This document shows positions 10,440 to 18,502 of a stretch of 64,000 nucleotides of DNA, in pieces. Position 1 is the stretch's first letter. The number at the start of each line of letters is the position of its first letter. Source of the DNA: Bedellia somnulentella (lineage: Eukaryota > Arthropoda > Insecta > Lepidoptera > Bedelliidae); the NCBI GenBank assembly GCA_963576735.1, contig OY755198.1, forward strand, positions 3,596,001 through 3,660,000. The letters are read 5' to 3'. A program made the position numbers and the translations under genes. The notes beneath the pieces were generated by a model, which searched no databases, was not told where the DNA came from, and saw only the letters and a program-made list of their open reading frames with translations.

Positions 10440-13400
10440 TTAAAACTGATTACAAATACAATTGATTTGATTACAAACATTAATAGGTGGTTGGTACAAT
10501 TTAGTTCGATTTTTATGCACTATATCTAGTTTTCCATTTTTTAAAATTTCCACTTTTGGTGAGATATCTTTAAAAACAACATAAGGTCCATTATAAATTG
10601 GTTGAAACTTATTTCCGATTTCATTTTTTATAAGAATTAAGTCATCTTTGTGGTACTTAATTGGGTTATAATTATTGTCGTATTTAATCTTTCTGTTAGA
10701 TTTGTTATTTAATAAATTATGTCTCGCCTCTTTTTGAGACATCTGTAACCTGTATTTTAGTTGTAATGGATAGTCGTCATGGTTATACAGTGGACTTACC
10801 TCGTCTTGCCTTAAATTACTGGGAATAACACATTTCTTACCAAAAACTAACTCGAACGGGGTGTAACGAGTAGACGTGTGTACAGACGTATTATAAGAAA
10901 AACACCAAAACGGAAGCCACGTGCTCCACGATTCTGGATGATTATCTGTTTGTATTCTCAAATAACTATTTAAATGTTTATGTGTGTTTTCCAGTGAACC
11001 TATGGATTGGTGGTGGTAAGCTGTCGATAGTAACGTTTTAATTTCTAATAATTTACATACCTCTTGAAATAATGTTGACGTGAACTCGGCACCTCTATCT
11101 GTCGCGATTTCTCCTGGAATTCCATATCTAAGGATAAAATTATGTACAAAATTTTTCGCAATTTCTATAGCTGATTTAGACATCATGGGGTATGCTTCCA
11201 CGTACTTACTCAATTCACATTGTATCGTTAGGATGTATGAAAAGTTATTTTGATCTTTGTCTAAAGGTCCAACCATGTCAAGAAAAACTTTTTGCATCGC
11301 CGATGTTGCGGTGGGTGTTACACACATGGGTTCCTTTATATAATGGTTACTGTATTTTTGTTTTTGGCACTTATCACACTTTTTTATATATTCCATGACA
11401 TCTTTCTCTAGTCCGGGCCAAAAGTAATATTTTTTAATATTATTGTACATCCTTCTAATACCAGCGTGGCCACTTGTTGGTAAAAGATGGAAGTCATTTA
11501 ATATTACTTTTCGCTCGTCCTTATCATTAATCCTTTTCACACCATCTAATATGCATAATCGTATATCAATCTCACGTGATAAATTATTCATAGCGTCTAT
11601 ACATTTTTTAATAAAATCATTATATTTTTTCTCTCTTATAAAAAATAATTCGTGCACATTAATACTTTCACAAAACATTTTCAGTTCCCTCACAAAAGCG
11701 TCTGGCGTCAGTTGTGATTGGGCAGCTGGATTGATGAACAATGTCATCTTTTTTGGTGAAAAACAAAACACACTATTTTCTTTTTCTATCTCGTTAAATC
11801 TTCGTAATTGATTTAACTTTATTTTATCAATAAAACTCAACTCCACAGAATTTTTTGGTTTACTAAATATTTCTACAACTCTCGGTTGCGCAGGCCGATC
11901 GTCGGTAGCTATATTAGTATTCCATGAATTCTGGGTATCCATCATTCTTTTATACTGTGCTCTTGTCATGACATTAATTGTGCATTCGTTCATCGCTTTC
12001 AAATCTTGTAATGTGACGGGTAATCGTGACATGGCGTCGGCTACGACATTTTTCGATCCTTTTATATATTCTATACTAAAATCATACTCTTCTAAAATTA
12101 TTCTAAATTTCATAAGACGACTCGAAGGATCTTTCATACCATATAAATAAATTAAGGGCTTATGATCCGACTGAATAGTAAATTTTTTCCCATATAAATA
12201 AGGTCGAAAATGTTTAACGGCCCAAACAATCCCTAGTAACTCTTTTTCAATGGTGGGATAGTTTAATTCGGCTTTATTTAAATTACGACTTGCAAATGCA
12301 ATCGGTTTTCTATCAGAATTACATAATACTGCACCTAACGAGTAATTTGAAGCGTCTGTTTGCAATATGAATTTATTATTAACCGATAAGTCGGGATATT
12401 GAAGCAAAGGGGGTGAGGCTATAATTGATTTTAAAGTATCGAAAGATTTTTGGTACTCCTCATTCCATTTAAAAACTACATTTTTCTTCGTTAATCGTGT
12501 TAATGGTAAAGCAATAAAAGCAAAATTCTTTAAAAATTTTCTGTAATAATTTGAAAATGCTACGAATCTAACTACCTCTTCTAAGTTTTTAGGAATGGGC
12601 CAATCTTTTAATGCTTTTATTTTTCCTGGATCCGGCAAAATACCTTTATCGGATATAACGTGACCTAAGTACAATATTTCCTTTTTTAAAAATGTACATT
12701 TTAGTGGGTTTAATTTTAAGTTAACTTTACGAAGTCTACCAAAGATGTCAATAAGATTACTGTTATGATTATCTAATGATTTACCAAAAATTATTAAATC
12801 GTCTAAATAAATAAGACATTTTTCGTAAGCTAACCCTGACATTGCAATAGTCATCATTTTTGAAAATGCGTTGGGACTAGTTTTCAATCCCATCGGCATC
12901 CTAGTCATTTGGTATTGACCTGAAATAGAAGCTTCACACGTATTTCCATTGTTTTCGGGTACTCTGAAGTGTCCTGACGAAAATGCTGTGTATTTTCTAC
13001 TGGCGGGGTCAAGGTCACACTGGTAGTAGCTATTTGAAAGATCCAAGGTTGAAAAATAAATTGATCCAGATAGGGAATCCAAAATTTCGGTTATATTTGG
13101 AAGGGGGTACTTATCGTCTTGTATGCTATTGTTTAATTTTCTATAATCTATCACTAACCTCCATTTTTTGTTTCCTTGACTATCGGATTTTTTCGGTACT
13201 AATAAAATAGGGCTCGACCATTCACTTTGACATGGTTCTATAATGCCTTCTTTTAATAAATTACTGATTTGTTTATTTATTTCACTTTTCTGAGTAAATG
13301 GTATCCTATAAGGTTTACTATATATGGGGCTAACATTCGGTTTTAACGTAATTTGATGTTTATATGTATTTGTGGTTGTTAATTTGTCACCGGGTAATAG

Positions 13401-13769
13401 AAATATATCTGAAAATTTTGCACAAATATTTTCAATTGTAGATTGCTCCTCGTTATTTAGGTAACTTAAATTCAATAAATTGAAAAGATTTTTGACACGG
13501 TTGACATTTAAATTTTCACATTTTTCAAAAGAACACAAGTTATATTCACTAATATTCTCGACCCTAAATTCTAAATCGCTTAATCTATATTCCTTTTCAG
13601 TAGTATTTAATATTAAGATAGGTATCATTTCATTGTGAGGTTTTACTAAAGAACGAGCTAAAAATATTCCCTCGCTTATTTCTTTTGGACAGACTACGCA
13701 TTCGTCTGGGAAACTCATAATGTAACGACTCGGACCTGGCCGGAAGTATAAAAATATTATTTTGCTCAT
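10440..13769 (-). CDS. Gypsy Pol: reverse transcriptase, RNase H, integrase
   Basis: 1109 codons. RT: VIDYRKLNN (about 206), STLDLSNSYYQ (about 240), and YLDD at about 321. RNase H: ILQTDASNYSLGAV. Integrase: zinc finger with HLLPTSGHAGI and CDKCQKQK, then DMVGPL, TDRGAEFTS and the acid in SIGSLENTHKHLN. The first 18 residues come from the wrong frame; genuine homology starts at FPDECVV. An 18-residue extra stretch sits between AFSSG and QYQMTRMPMGL in the RT. Otherwise open to 10440. It copies the element RNA and inserts the cDNA. Confidence 0.85.
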   Translation of the reverse strand: MSKIIFLYFRPGPSRYIMSFPDECVVCPKEISEGIFLARSLVKPHNEMIPILILNTTEKEYRLSDLEFRVENISEYNLCSFEKCENLNVNRVKNLFNLLNLSYLNNEEQSTIENICAKFSDIFLLPGDKLTTTNTYKHQITLKPNVSPIYSKPYRIPFTQKSEINKQISNLLKEGIIEPCQSEWSSPILLVPKKSDSQGNKKWRLVIDYRKLNNSIQDDKYPLPNITEILDSLSGSIYFSTLDLSNSYYQCDLDPASRKYTAFSSGHFRVPENNGNTCEASISGQYQMTRMPMGLKTSPNAFSKMMTIAMSGLAYEKCLIYLDDLIIFGKSLDNHNSNLIDIFGRLRKVNLKLNPLKCTFLKKEILYLGHVISDKGILPDPGKIKALKDWPIPKNLEEVVRFVAFSNYYRKFLKNFAFIALPLTRLTKKNVVFKWNEEYQKSFDTLKSIIASPPLLQYPDLSVNNKFILQTDASNYSLGAVLCNSDRKPIAFASRNLNKAELNYPTIEKELLGIVWAVKHFRPYLYGKKFTIQSDHKPLIYLYGMKDPSSRLMKFRIILEEYDFSIEYIKGSKNVVADAMSRLPVTLQDLKAMNECTINVMTRAQYKRMMDTQNSWNTNIATDDRPAQPRVVEIFSKPKNSVELSFIDKIKLNQLRRFNEIEKENSVFCFSPKKMTLFINPAAQSQLTPDAFVRELKMFCESINVHELFFIREKKYNDFIKKCIDAMNNLSREIDIRLCILDGVKRINDKDERKVILNDFHLLPTSGHAGIRRMYNNIKKYYFWPGLEKDVMEYIKKCDKCQKQKYSNHYIKEPMCVTPTATSAMQKVFLDMVGPLDKDQNNFSYILTIQCELSKYVEAYPMMSKSAIEIAKNFVHNFILRYGIPGEIATDRGAEFTSTLFQEVCKLLEIKTLLSTAYHHQSIGSLENTHKHLNSYLRIQTDNHPESWSTWLPFWCFSYNTSVHTSTRYTPFELVFGKKCVIPSNLRQDEVSPLYNHDDYPLQLKYRLQMSQKEARHNLLNNKSNRKIKYDNNYNPIKYHKDDLILIKNEIGNKFQPIYNGPYVVFKDISPKVEILKNGKLDIVHKNRTKLYQPPINVCNQINCICNQF

Positions 13770-14217
13770 TTTTATGTCTAAGTGGTAAATATATTTTATT
13801 GCCTAAGTGAGTACATAAACTTAAAGAACTTTGACCTAAGTCTAAGATTGCATTATACTTAGTAAGAAAATTCTTTCCCAATATAGCATGTGCCCTACAA
13901 GGCAAGTGCTCGAATACGAAGAACTTTTGTTTTAGATGTTCCGACGATCTGTTGGACCACCTCAATGATAAGTAAACATATCCAATAGCATTAATGGAAC
14001 CGCCAATTCCGTTAATCTTTAAGTTATCTTTCTCTATCGGAATATTTAATTCTAAAACATGTTTATATTTAATTGCACAGATAGAAGCTCCTGTATCAAC
14101 TAAAAATGAATAACTAAAATGATTTACATATAACTCTAAACAACATGTACTGTCACTAGCAAACATAGTTTCACAGTTAGTCACGAAAAAACTTATGCTG
14201 TTGGACGAAAGGTTCAT
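13630..14217 (-). pseudogene. Gypsy aspartic protease
   Basis: LVDTGASICAIK (residues about 36-47) is the retropepsin active-site motif, and HAILGKNFL the second conserved block. It processes the Gag-Pol precursor. After LHYEFP the frame diverges from family sequence and the continuation (DECVVCPKEISEGIFLA) is found in the overlapping pol frame, so the true junction is near 13715. The last 31 residues of this frame are spurious. Confidence 0.75.
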
Positions 14218-14749
14218 TTTCCCTATTAACGTTCAAATCCTCATTCAATACGTGAACATTCGCATTTTTACGTATCCCATGTTGCCTTTGATTAGATAAC
14301 CTATTATTGTAATGGTGGTACTTACCTCTAAATGTCGACCTCGGCTGACCTCGCGAAAAACTCTGGTAACCACGACCTCTGCTAAATGATGAACTGCGAT
14401 AGTAAGGGGGTGGGCAGACGTTCACATTGTAACCTCTACCTCTAAATGGAACATTTTGTTTGAATGCACCGTGACTATTTTGTCCTCTAAAAGAACCTCT
14501 GAAACGATTATTTATACTATTACGCATATACAACATATCTCCAGAACCAGATGGCATACATACTTCCTCTTCCACGGCTGCCTGAATTGCGTCTTTTAGG
14601 GAGTCGAAGTTACGAGCTGAAATTATCATGCTTAATCTACGATTGCGTAAACCGTCAGCAAAATGTTTAATTGCCTGTTTTTCGTTAAGAGGTTGTAAAA
14701 TTTTCAAATTTTCCTTTTTTCCACCGGATTGCGAAATACTAAGATTCAT
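14177..14749 (-). pseudogene. Gypsy Gag, C-terminal RG-rich part
   Basis: Begins at the ATGA overlap (14749). MNLSISQSGGKK continues the Gag helical region, then ADGLRNRRLSMIISARNF, then an RNA-binding tail of repeated RG/RGY motifs (FRGSFRGQN, FRGRGYN, FSRGRGYQSFSRGQPR) in place of CCHC knuckles. It overlaps the protease frame by 41 bp. The tail is probably nucleic-acid binding, inferred from composition. Confidence 0.65.
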
Positions 14750-15480
14750 AAATATTTCTGAAAGTTCCTTCCCAAATTCATCAATAGTCCTAGTTGATCC
14801 TGTCTTAGAGATTGTAATTTGTTCTGTAACGCTACCGGGCTCTTTTTTGGTAATAGAGTAGTGTTTATATCTTTTAACAAATCTTCGACGGAATCATAAG
14901 AAGAGTTCAATTTAATTTTTGCATTTTGGGACAATCTATTTTTTAAAACGAAATTAATTAATTGTTTCTGACAAATTGGATTATTAAGCAGAGAACTGTA
15001 ATATTCGATTCCATCGATGAGTTGTTTTATTGTGTTTTCGTCTTCATTTGTCAAAATCGGTAATAAGCTAAGCGCCGTTTTTAAATCAAATTCCATTTTT
15101 AACCTGTTTAAATTACTACTAGATAAGTCACCAAATGTATTATTACTACAAACTGGCTTTACATGTAACTTATTACAAAAATGTTGAATTTCTAAATAAT
15201 ACTTTTTTATATTTTCACAATTATTCGTTATAAATGTCAATATTTCTCCTGTAAATTTTTTATTTTTTATTTCTGATTCAATTACAGGAATAAGTAAAGT
15301 GTATGTATTAAATATATCGGTCGCTTGTTGTAACACTTTTTCCAATTTTTCCGGAGTTCTCTTTTCGTAACTCAACTTATTTAAGTTATCTTTTATAGAC
15401 TTTAATTTAATGCCGATATCATTTAGCTCTTCGGCCATAATAAAACATAAAAACACTTTTATACCTACGCATATTAACAA
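14746..15480 (-). pseudogene. Gypsy Gag, N-terminal part
   Basis: Frame from 15480; the internal Met at residue 15 (MAEELNDIGIKLKSIKDN) is the likelier start. Helical, Leu/Lys-rich sequence without zinc knuckles, as in mdg3-type Gag. It ends ...NLGRNFQKYL at TGA 14746-14748, overlapping by ATGA with the next frame, which continues Gag. Gag coats the RNA in cytoplasmic particles. The break is either a one-base lesion or a frameshift site. Confidence 0.65.
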
Positions 15481-15610
15481 AATCTAAAATGTAAATGAAA
15501 TTTAACATTACCTTATTTTATACTTCTTACTAACACTTCACGTATTAAATCAGTACTGAAGTTCGTTATGTCTTTAAATGTACACAATCAATTATTAATC
15601 ACATTAGTTT

Positions 15611-15928
15611 TTATGGTTGGTCTCCGGATCTTCCACATGAGGAACAAACCCCTTTATCGGCTGGAACGATCGCTCTGGCGTGGGAAAAACTGGTATTCAT
15701 GTTTTGGCGTATAATCTGATTATCAATCCAATCATGGTGACACTTCCTGTAGCATTTGTACCCAAAATATGTGAGAGCGACCAGCAATATCACAAGAATA
15801 GCTACCATCACTGTGCTGATAGCTGAAAGATGGAATTGTAATTGTTCGCTACTTGCAGTATTCGTTGCTCCAATGCCATTTTGATTGATGGTCACTTCTT
15901 CAGGTTGGGGCGCGTTATTATTGCCCAT
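15611..15928 (-). CDS. Small membrane protein upstream of gag in the Gypsy element
   Basis: 105 codons from ATG 15928. It opens MGNNN, where Gly2 followed by polar residues suits N-myristoylation. Residues about 35-58 (STVMVAILVILLVALTYFGYK) form one transmembrane segment, followed by a basic, Cys/His-rich tail (CYRKCHHDW) and a CSSCG motif near the end. It lies about 150 bp upstream of the gag ATG and inside the element, so it should travel with the Gypsy transcript. I do not recognise a family with certainty. It is not an envelope protein by size. The frame is clean while gag and pol are broken, which argues that it is a real product. Confidence 0.55.
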   Translation of the reverse strand: MGNNNAPQPEEVTINQNGIGATNTASSEQLQFHLSAISTVMVAILVILLVALTYFGYKCYRKCHHDWIDNQIIRQNMNTSFSHARAIVPADKGVCSSCGRSGDQP

Positions 15929-16046
15929 TTTTAGTTATTCGCAAATTTATCGATGTTAATTAACACATTTTTGCGTAATTTCTTTCACTTTCCATTACAA
16001 ATAGTGTGATTACGGTGCACCAGCAGCGCACTCCTAAATATGGCAT

Positions 16047-16059
16047 GGCAGGGTCGCCA
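16047..16059 (-). other. Gypsy primer-binding site
   Basis: Minus TGGCGACCCTGCC begins directly at the LTR edge. TGG is the complement of a tRNA CCA end, so this is the primer site; which tRNA is not certain (arginine-like by eye). Confidence 0.6.
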
Positions 16060-16190
16060 TGTAAGGTTGTGGGTATCAATTGAATGAAACACTCTGACTG
16101 CTGGATTAAGACTGTCTATATTTGTCTTAGGTATTCGGTAATATACATGATTACATACTAAGTTATAGATGTATAAGTATCTATACTACA
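16060..16190 (-). repeat. Gypsy 5' LTR
   Basis: 131 bp, TGTAGTATAGATAC to CCTTACA on minus, followed on the inner side by the primer site. Target repeat CGGG lies at 16191-16194. Confidence 0.9.
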
Positions 16191-16363
16191 CGGGTATACG
16201 CCCCCGTCGCTCTTGCCAATTGAGCTACCGTGTCAATGGCTGCCAGGCCGAGGTCGCGGGTTCGAATCCCGCCTGTGTCGAGATTTTTCTTTCCTTTATT
16301 TATTAGTAATAATCCCCACATGAGATTTTCATGAACAAAAAGATTTAAATTAAATCCTAAGAA

Positions 16364-16518
16364 TTTTGTCGATTCAACTTCTCTTATAATTTTACCATCA
16401 TAGGTTATTCTTAAATTAATCGGTTGTCTCTTATAAGTTCGGAATTGTATGAATTCAGTTTTATTAATATTTAATTGCAAATTATTTTTGTTAAGCCACA
16501 TAATCATATTATTTAAAG
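16364..16518 (-). pseudogene. LINE reverse transcriptase, right piece
   Basis: Minus frame MIMWLNKNNLQLNINKTEF through REVESTKFLGF, the thumb-side region that follows the YxDD motif in Jockey-like polymerases. It stops at the SINE target duplication (16351-16363). Upstream is a SINE at 16531, so the LINE is 5'-truncated or lost there. Confidence 0.75.
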
Positions 16519-16530
16519 TGAAATTAAAAA

Positions 16531-16912
16531 TGCGACATGATAGTCCAGTGGGTATGCGACATGATAGTCCAGTGGGTAGAACACCCGCCCGAAAAACAGA
16601 AGGGCGTGAGTTCCAATCCTGGGACGGGCCTACACCAATTTGTCTTTTCTAAAGTCATATGTGTGGTTAATTTATCATGGTTGCTAACGGTGAGGGAAAA
16701 CATCGTGAGGAAACCCACATGGCTGTGTTATACTTAGTCATGTGACAGTGTATTCGTACAAAACGGCGATAGGCCTGCCCCCTATCACGTGAGTACACTG
16801 TCAAAGCAAAACGTGGGTACCTTCTCTGGAAACTAGATGGCGCTTGCCATGTGAGTTCAGGAGTATTGGTACCTCTGCCAACCCCTTCGGGGATAAACGG
16901 CGTGAACGTTTA
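16531..16912 (+). repeat. tRNA-derived SINE with 12-bp target duplication
   Basis: TGAAATTAAAAA flanks it (16519-16530, 16913-16924). The head CATGATAGTCCAGTGGGTAG is A-box-like and GAGTTCCAATCC B-box-like, as in lepidopteran SINEs; the first 24 bp are tandemly doubled (16531-16578). The tail TACCTCTGCCAACCCC resembles the 3' end of the LINE remnant at 23590. Sequence after 16924 is the tail of another SINE (TATAGCCGTGAGTATATG). Confidence 0.65.
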
Positions 16913-16924
16913 TGAAATTAAAAA

Positions 16925-17339
16925 GTGAATAGGGATCTATAGCCGTGAGTATATGTATGTATGTATGTACTAGAATACTTTAGCTCAGGTTGCAAAACAA
17001 AGAGTATAAGCAAGAAACCGTTTATTGTAAAGTAAATTAAATTTAAAGTTCCTTGAAATTAAGCTTATTAGTTTATTACCTAATTGTGCTTTGCTTAGTA
17101 CTTTTAGTAAGGGTTTGAGTCATTCGTAAGTTTACATAGATTTTCGGGTGGCTCAAAAAACCAAGAAACCAGGGCCGTAAAATCATTATTTATATTATCT
17201 GTTCCATTATATAAAAAAAGACGAGAAAAAAAAGGGCGGGAAAAGAGTCTGAAAAAAAGGCGCTCTTCTTAAATTATTACTAAAAACCTTTAATTATTGG
17301 ATTGGGTATAGAAATTCAAGCTGTAAATATCGTTAAAAA
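16925..17339. other. SINE tail fragment and unassigned sequence
   Basis: 16925-16970 ends in GTATGTATGTATG and matches SINE tails at 26690 and 30660. The rest, up to the LINE ORF1, probably includes that LINE's 5' untranslated region, but I cannot place the 5' end. Confidence 0.4.
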
Positions 17340-17369
17340 TAGTGTGTATATAAGTTAATAAATATAAAA

Positions 17370-18502
17370 ATGTCTAGAGGTAAAAGAAAACGTAAAAGAA
17401 AAGAAGATGAAGATGTGGCTTCTTCTGATGGGATAGATAACTTTTCTATTCAGAAAGAGTCTGATAGTTTATCGTTGTCTTCAAATTCCATCGCTGAGGA
17501 AAATACAGATAAGTACAGAATATATAAAATTGACAATTATCTAAGAAAATACCCTGAAGATTCTAACAAGACAGAGTTTATAGTTTTTTATCCCATAAGA
17601 CAGCAGATAAGCCAATTACAGATTATGATCGTCTTGCATTATCAAGGGTTCTTCGCAAAAATTGTATTTCAGGTGTTTTACATCTGAGATCAATAAACAA
17701 ATTTAAAGTTGGTATCACTTTTGATCGAGCAAACCATGCCAATAAGTTTATTCAAAATAAAAAAATACTGGATGAACTCAACATGTTTGCTAATATTCCG
17801 GCTGGCGATACTGAAGTTACTGGGGTTCTTTCCTCAGTCTCAACAACATATTCAAATAAACAGATATTTTCTTTAATTGGCAGTTCTTGTAATGTTGTTC
17901 AGGTTCGGCGCTTCATGCGTAGGGTTCTTAATAGTGATGGGAATCTACAATACCAACCTATGCAAACTGTTGCAGTTACCTTTGCTTCCACTGTGCTACC
18001 TGATTATGTATACATAGATTCTTGGCGTCATGAGTTGATAAAATACATCCCCCCCGTCAAACAATGTCTAAAATGTATGCGATATGGTCATATAGCTAAA
18101 TACTGTAAAAATACTGAAATTTGTTCTATCTGCACCGGAGGTCACAGTCATAAAATATGTACGATAAAACAAGAAAATGCTAAATGTATAAATTGCAATG
18201 GCAATCATGTTGCTATTTCATCGATATGTCCTATTAAAAAACAAAAAATAGAAGAAAATAAAATAAAGTCACACGCAGTTAAGTATTCTGATTTATTAAA
18301 TGAAAATGCATTTCCCAACTTAGGTGCAAAATCAATTGATATACAAATGCAAAATTTAACAAAGTCAGATAAATTTTTGAATTTATTGACAGAAGCAGTA
18401 GTAAAAATAGTAACTAATAAAGATATAACTATAAATTCTAACACAATAAAAAATATATTGCAACAAACTTTCAGTGCTAAGACAAATCCCAAAACTTCTT
18501 AA
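17370..18502 (+). pseudogene. LINE ORF1 (Gag-like, three zinc knuckles) with one frameshift
   Basis: Starts at ATG 17370 (MSRGKRKRKRKEDED, strongly basic). The frame is lost in a T-run at about 17583-17590; the next frame (SHKTADKPITDYDRL onward) joins the ORF from 17783 to a stop at 18500-18502. The C-terminal half has three Cys/His knuckles: CLKCMRYGHIAKYC, CSICTGGHSHKIC, CINCNGNH. ORF1 proteins bind LINE RNA in the ribonucleoprotein. The stop overlaps the ORF2 start as TAATG. Confidence 0.75.

Larger units (their letters stand above)
10101..16190 (-). mobile_element. Ty3/Gypsy LTR retrotransposon, mdg3/Blastopia-like
   Basis: LTRs of 131 bp (10101-10231, 16060-16190), both TG to CA, with a 4-bp duplication CGGG (10097-10100, 16191-16194). 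Minus-strand order is a small membrane ORF, gag, protease, then RT-RNase H-integrase. LTRs differ at two adjacent bases (AC/GT near 10210 and 16170), so the insertion is young. Coding is split by three frame changes, some of which could be natural frameshifts. The clade name is by resemblance of the RT and of the RG-rich Gag. Confidence 0.88.
10030..16350 (+). mobile_element. tRNA-derived SINE (inverted, dimer-like) split by Gypsy
   Basis: Flanked by the 13-bp repeat TAAATCCTAAGAA (10017-10029, 16351-16363), inserted in the LINE. With the Gypsy element and one CGGG removed, the minus strand spells a tRNA-like head: acceptor arms GACACGG and CTGTGTC pair over 7 bp, D-arm-like GCTCAATTGGCAAGAGC, B-box GGTTCGAATCC. 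The anticodon arm does not fold well, so it is a SINE head and not a tRNA gene. A second head half and body follow in plus orientation (16250-16350), making a head-to-head arrangement. Confidence 0.7.
4646..16518 (-). mobile_element. Jockey-type LINE, 5'-truncated, opened by two later insertions
   Basis: Three minus-strand pieces join without loss when the inserts are removed: 16518-16364, then 10029-9925, then 5295 down to the 3' end near 4646. The inserts are a SINE with a 13-bp duplication (TAAATCCTAAGAA at 10017-10029 and 16351-16363) and a hAT element with an 8-bp duplication (GATATAAC at 5288-5295 and 9917-9924). Across the first junction the frame reads ESTKFLGFTLD, across the second RYVISESAAF. 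The 3' end has AATAAAGG followed by T-rich sequence on minus. Only the region after the polymerase palm is left. Confidence 0.8.

Noticed and set aside
15611..15928. Gypsy envelope gene
   Set aside because: Only 105 codons, one transmembrane segment, placed before gag and not after pol.
10060..16290. A tRNA gene split by the Gypsy element
   Set aside because: Acceptor, D and T arms look good but the anticodon arm does not form five pairs with a seven-base loop, and a second half copy plus a 13-bp target duplication show a SINE.
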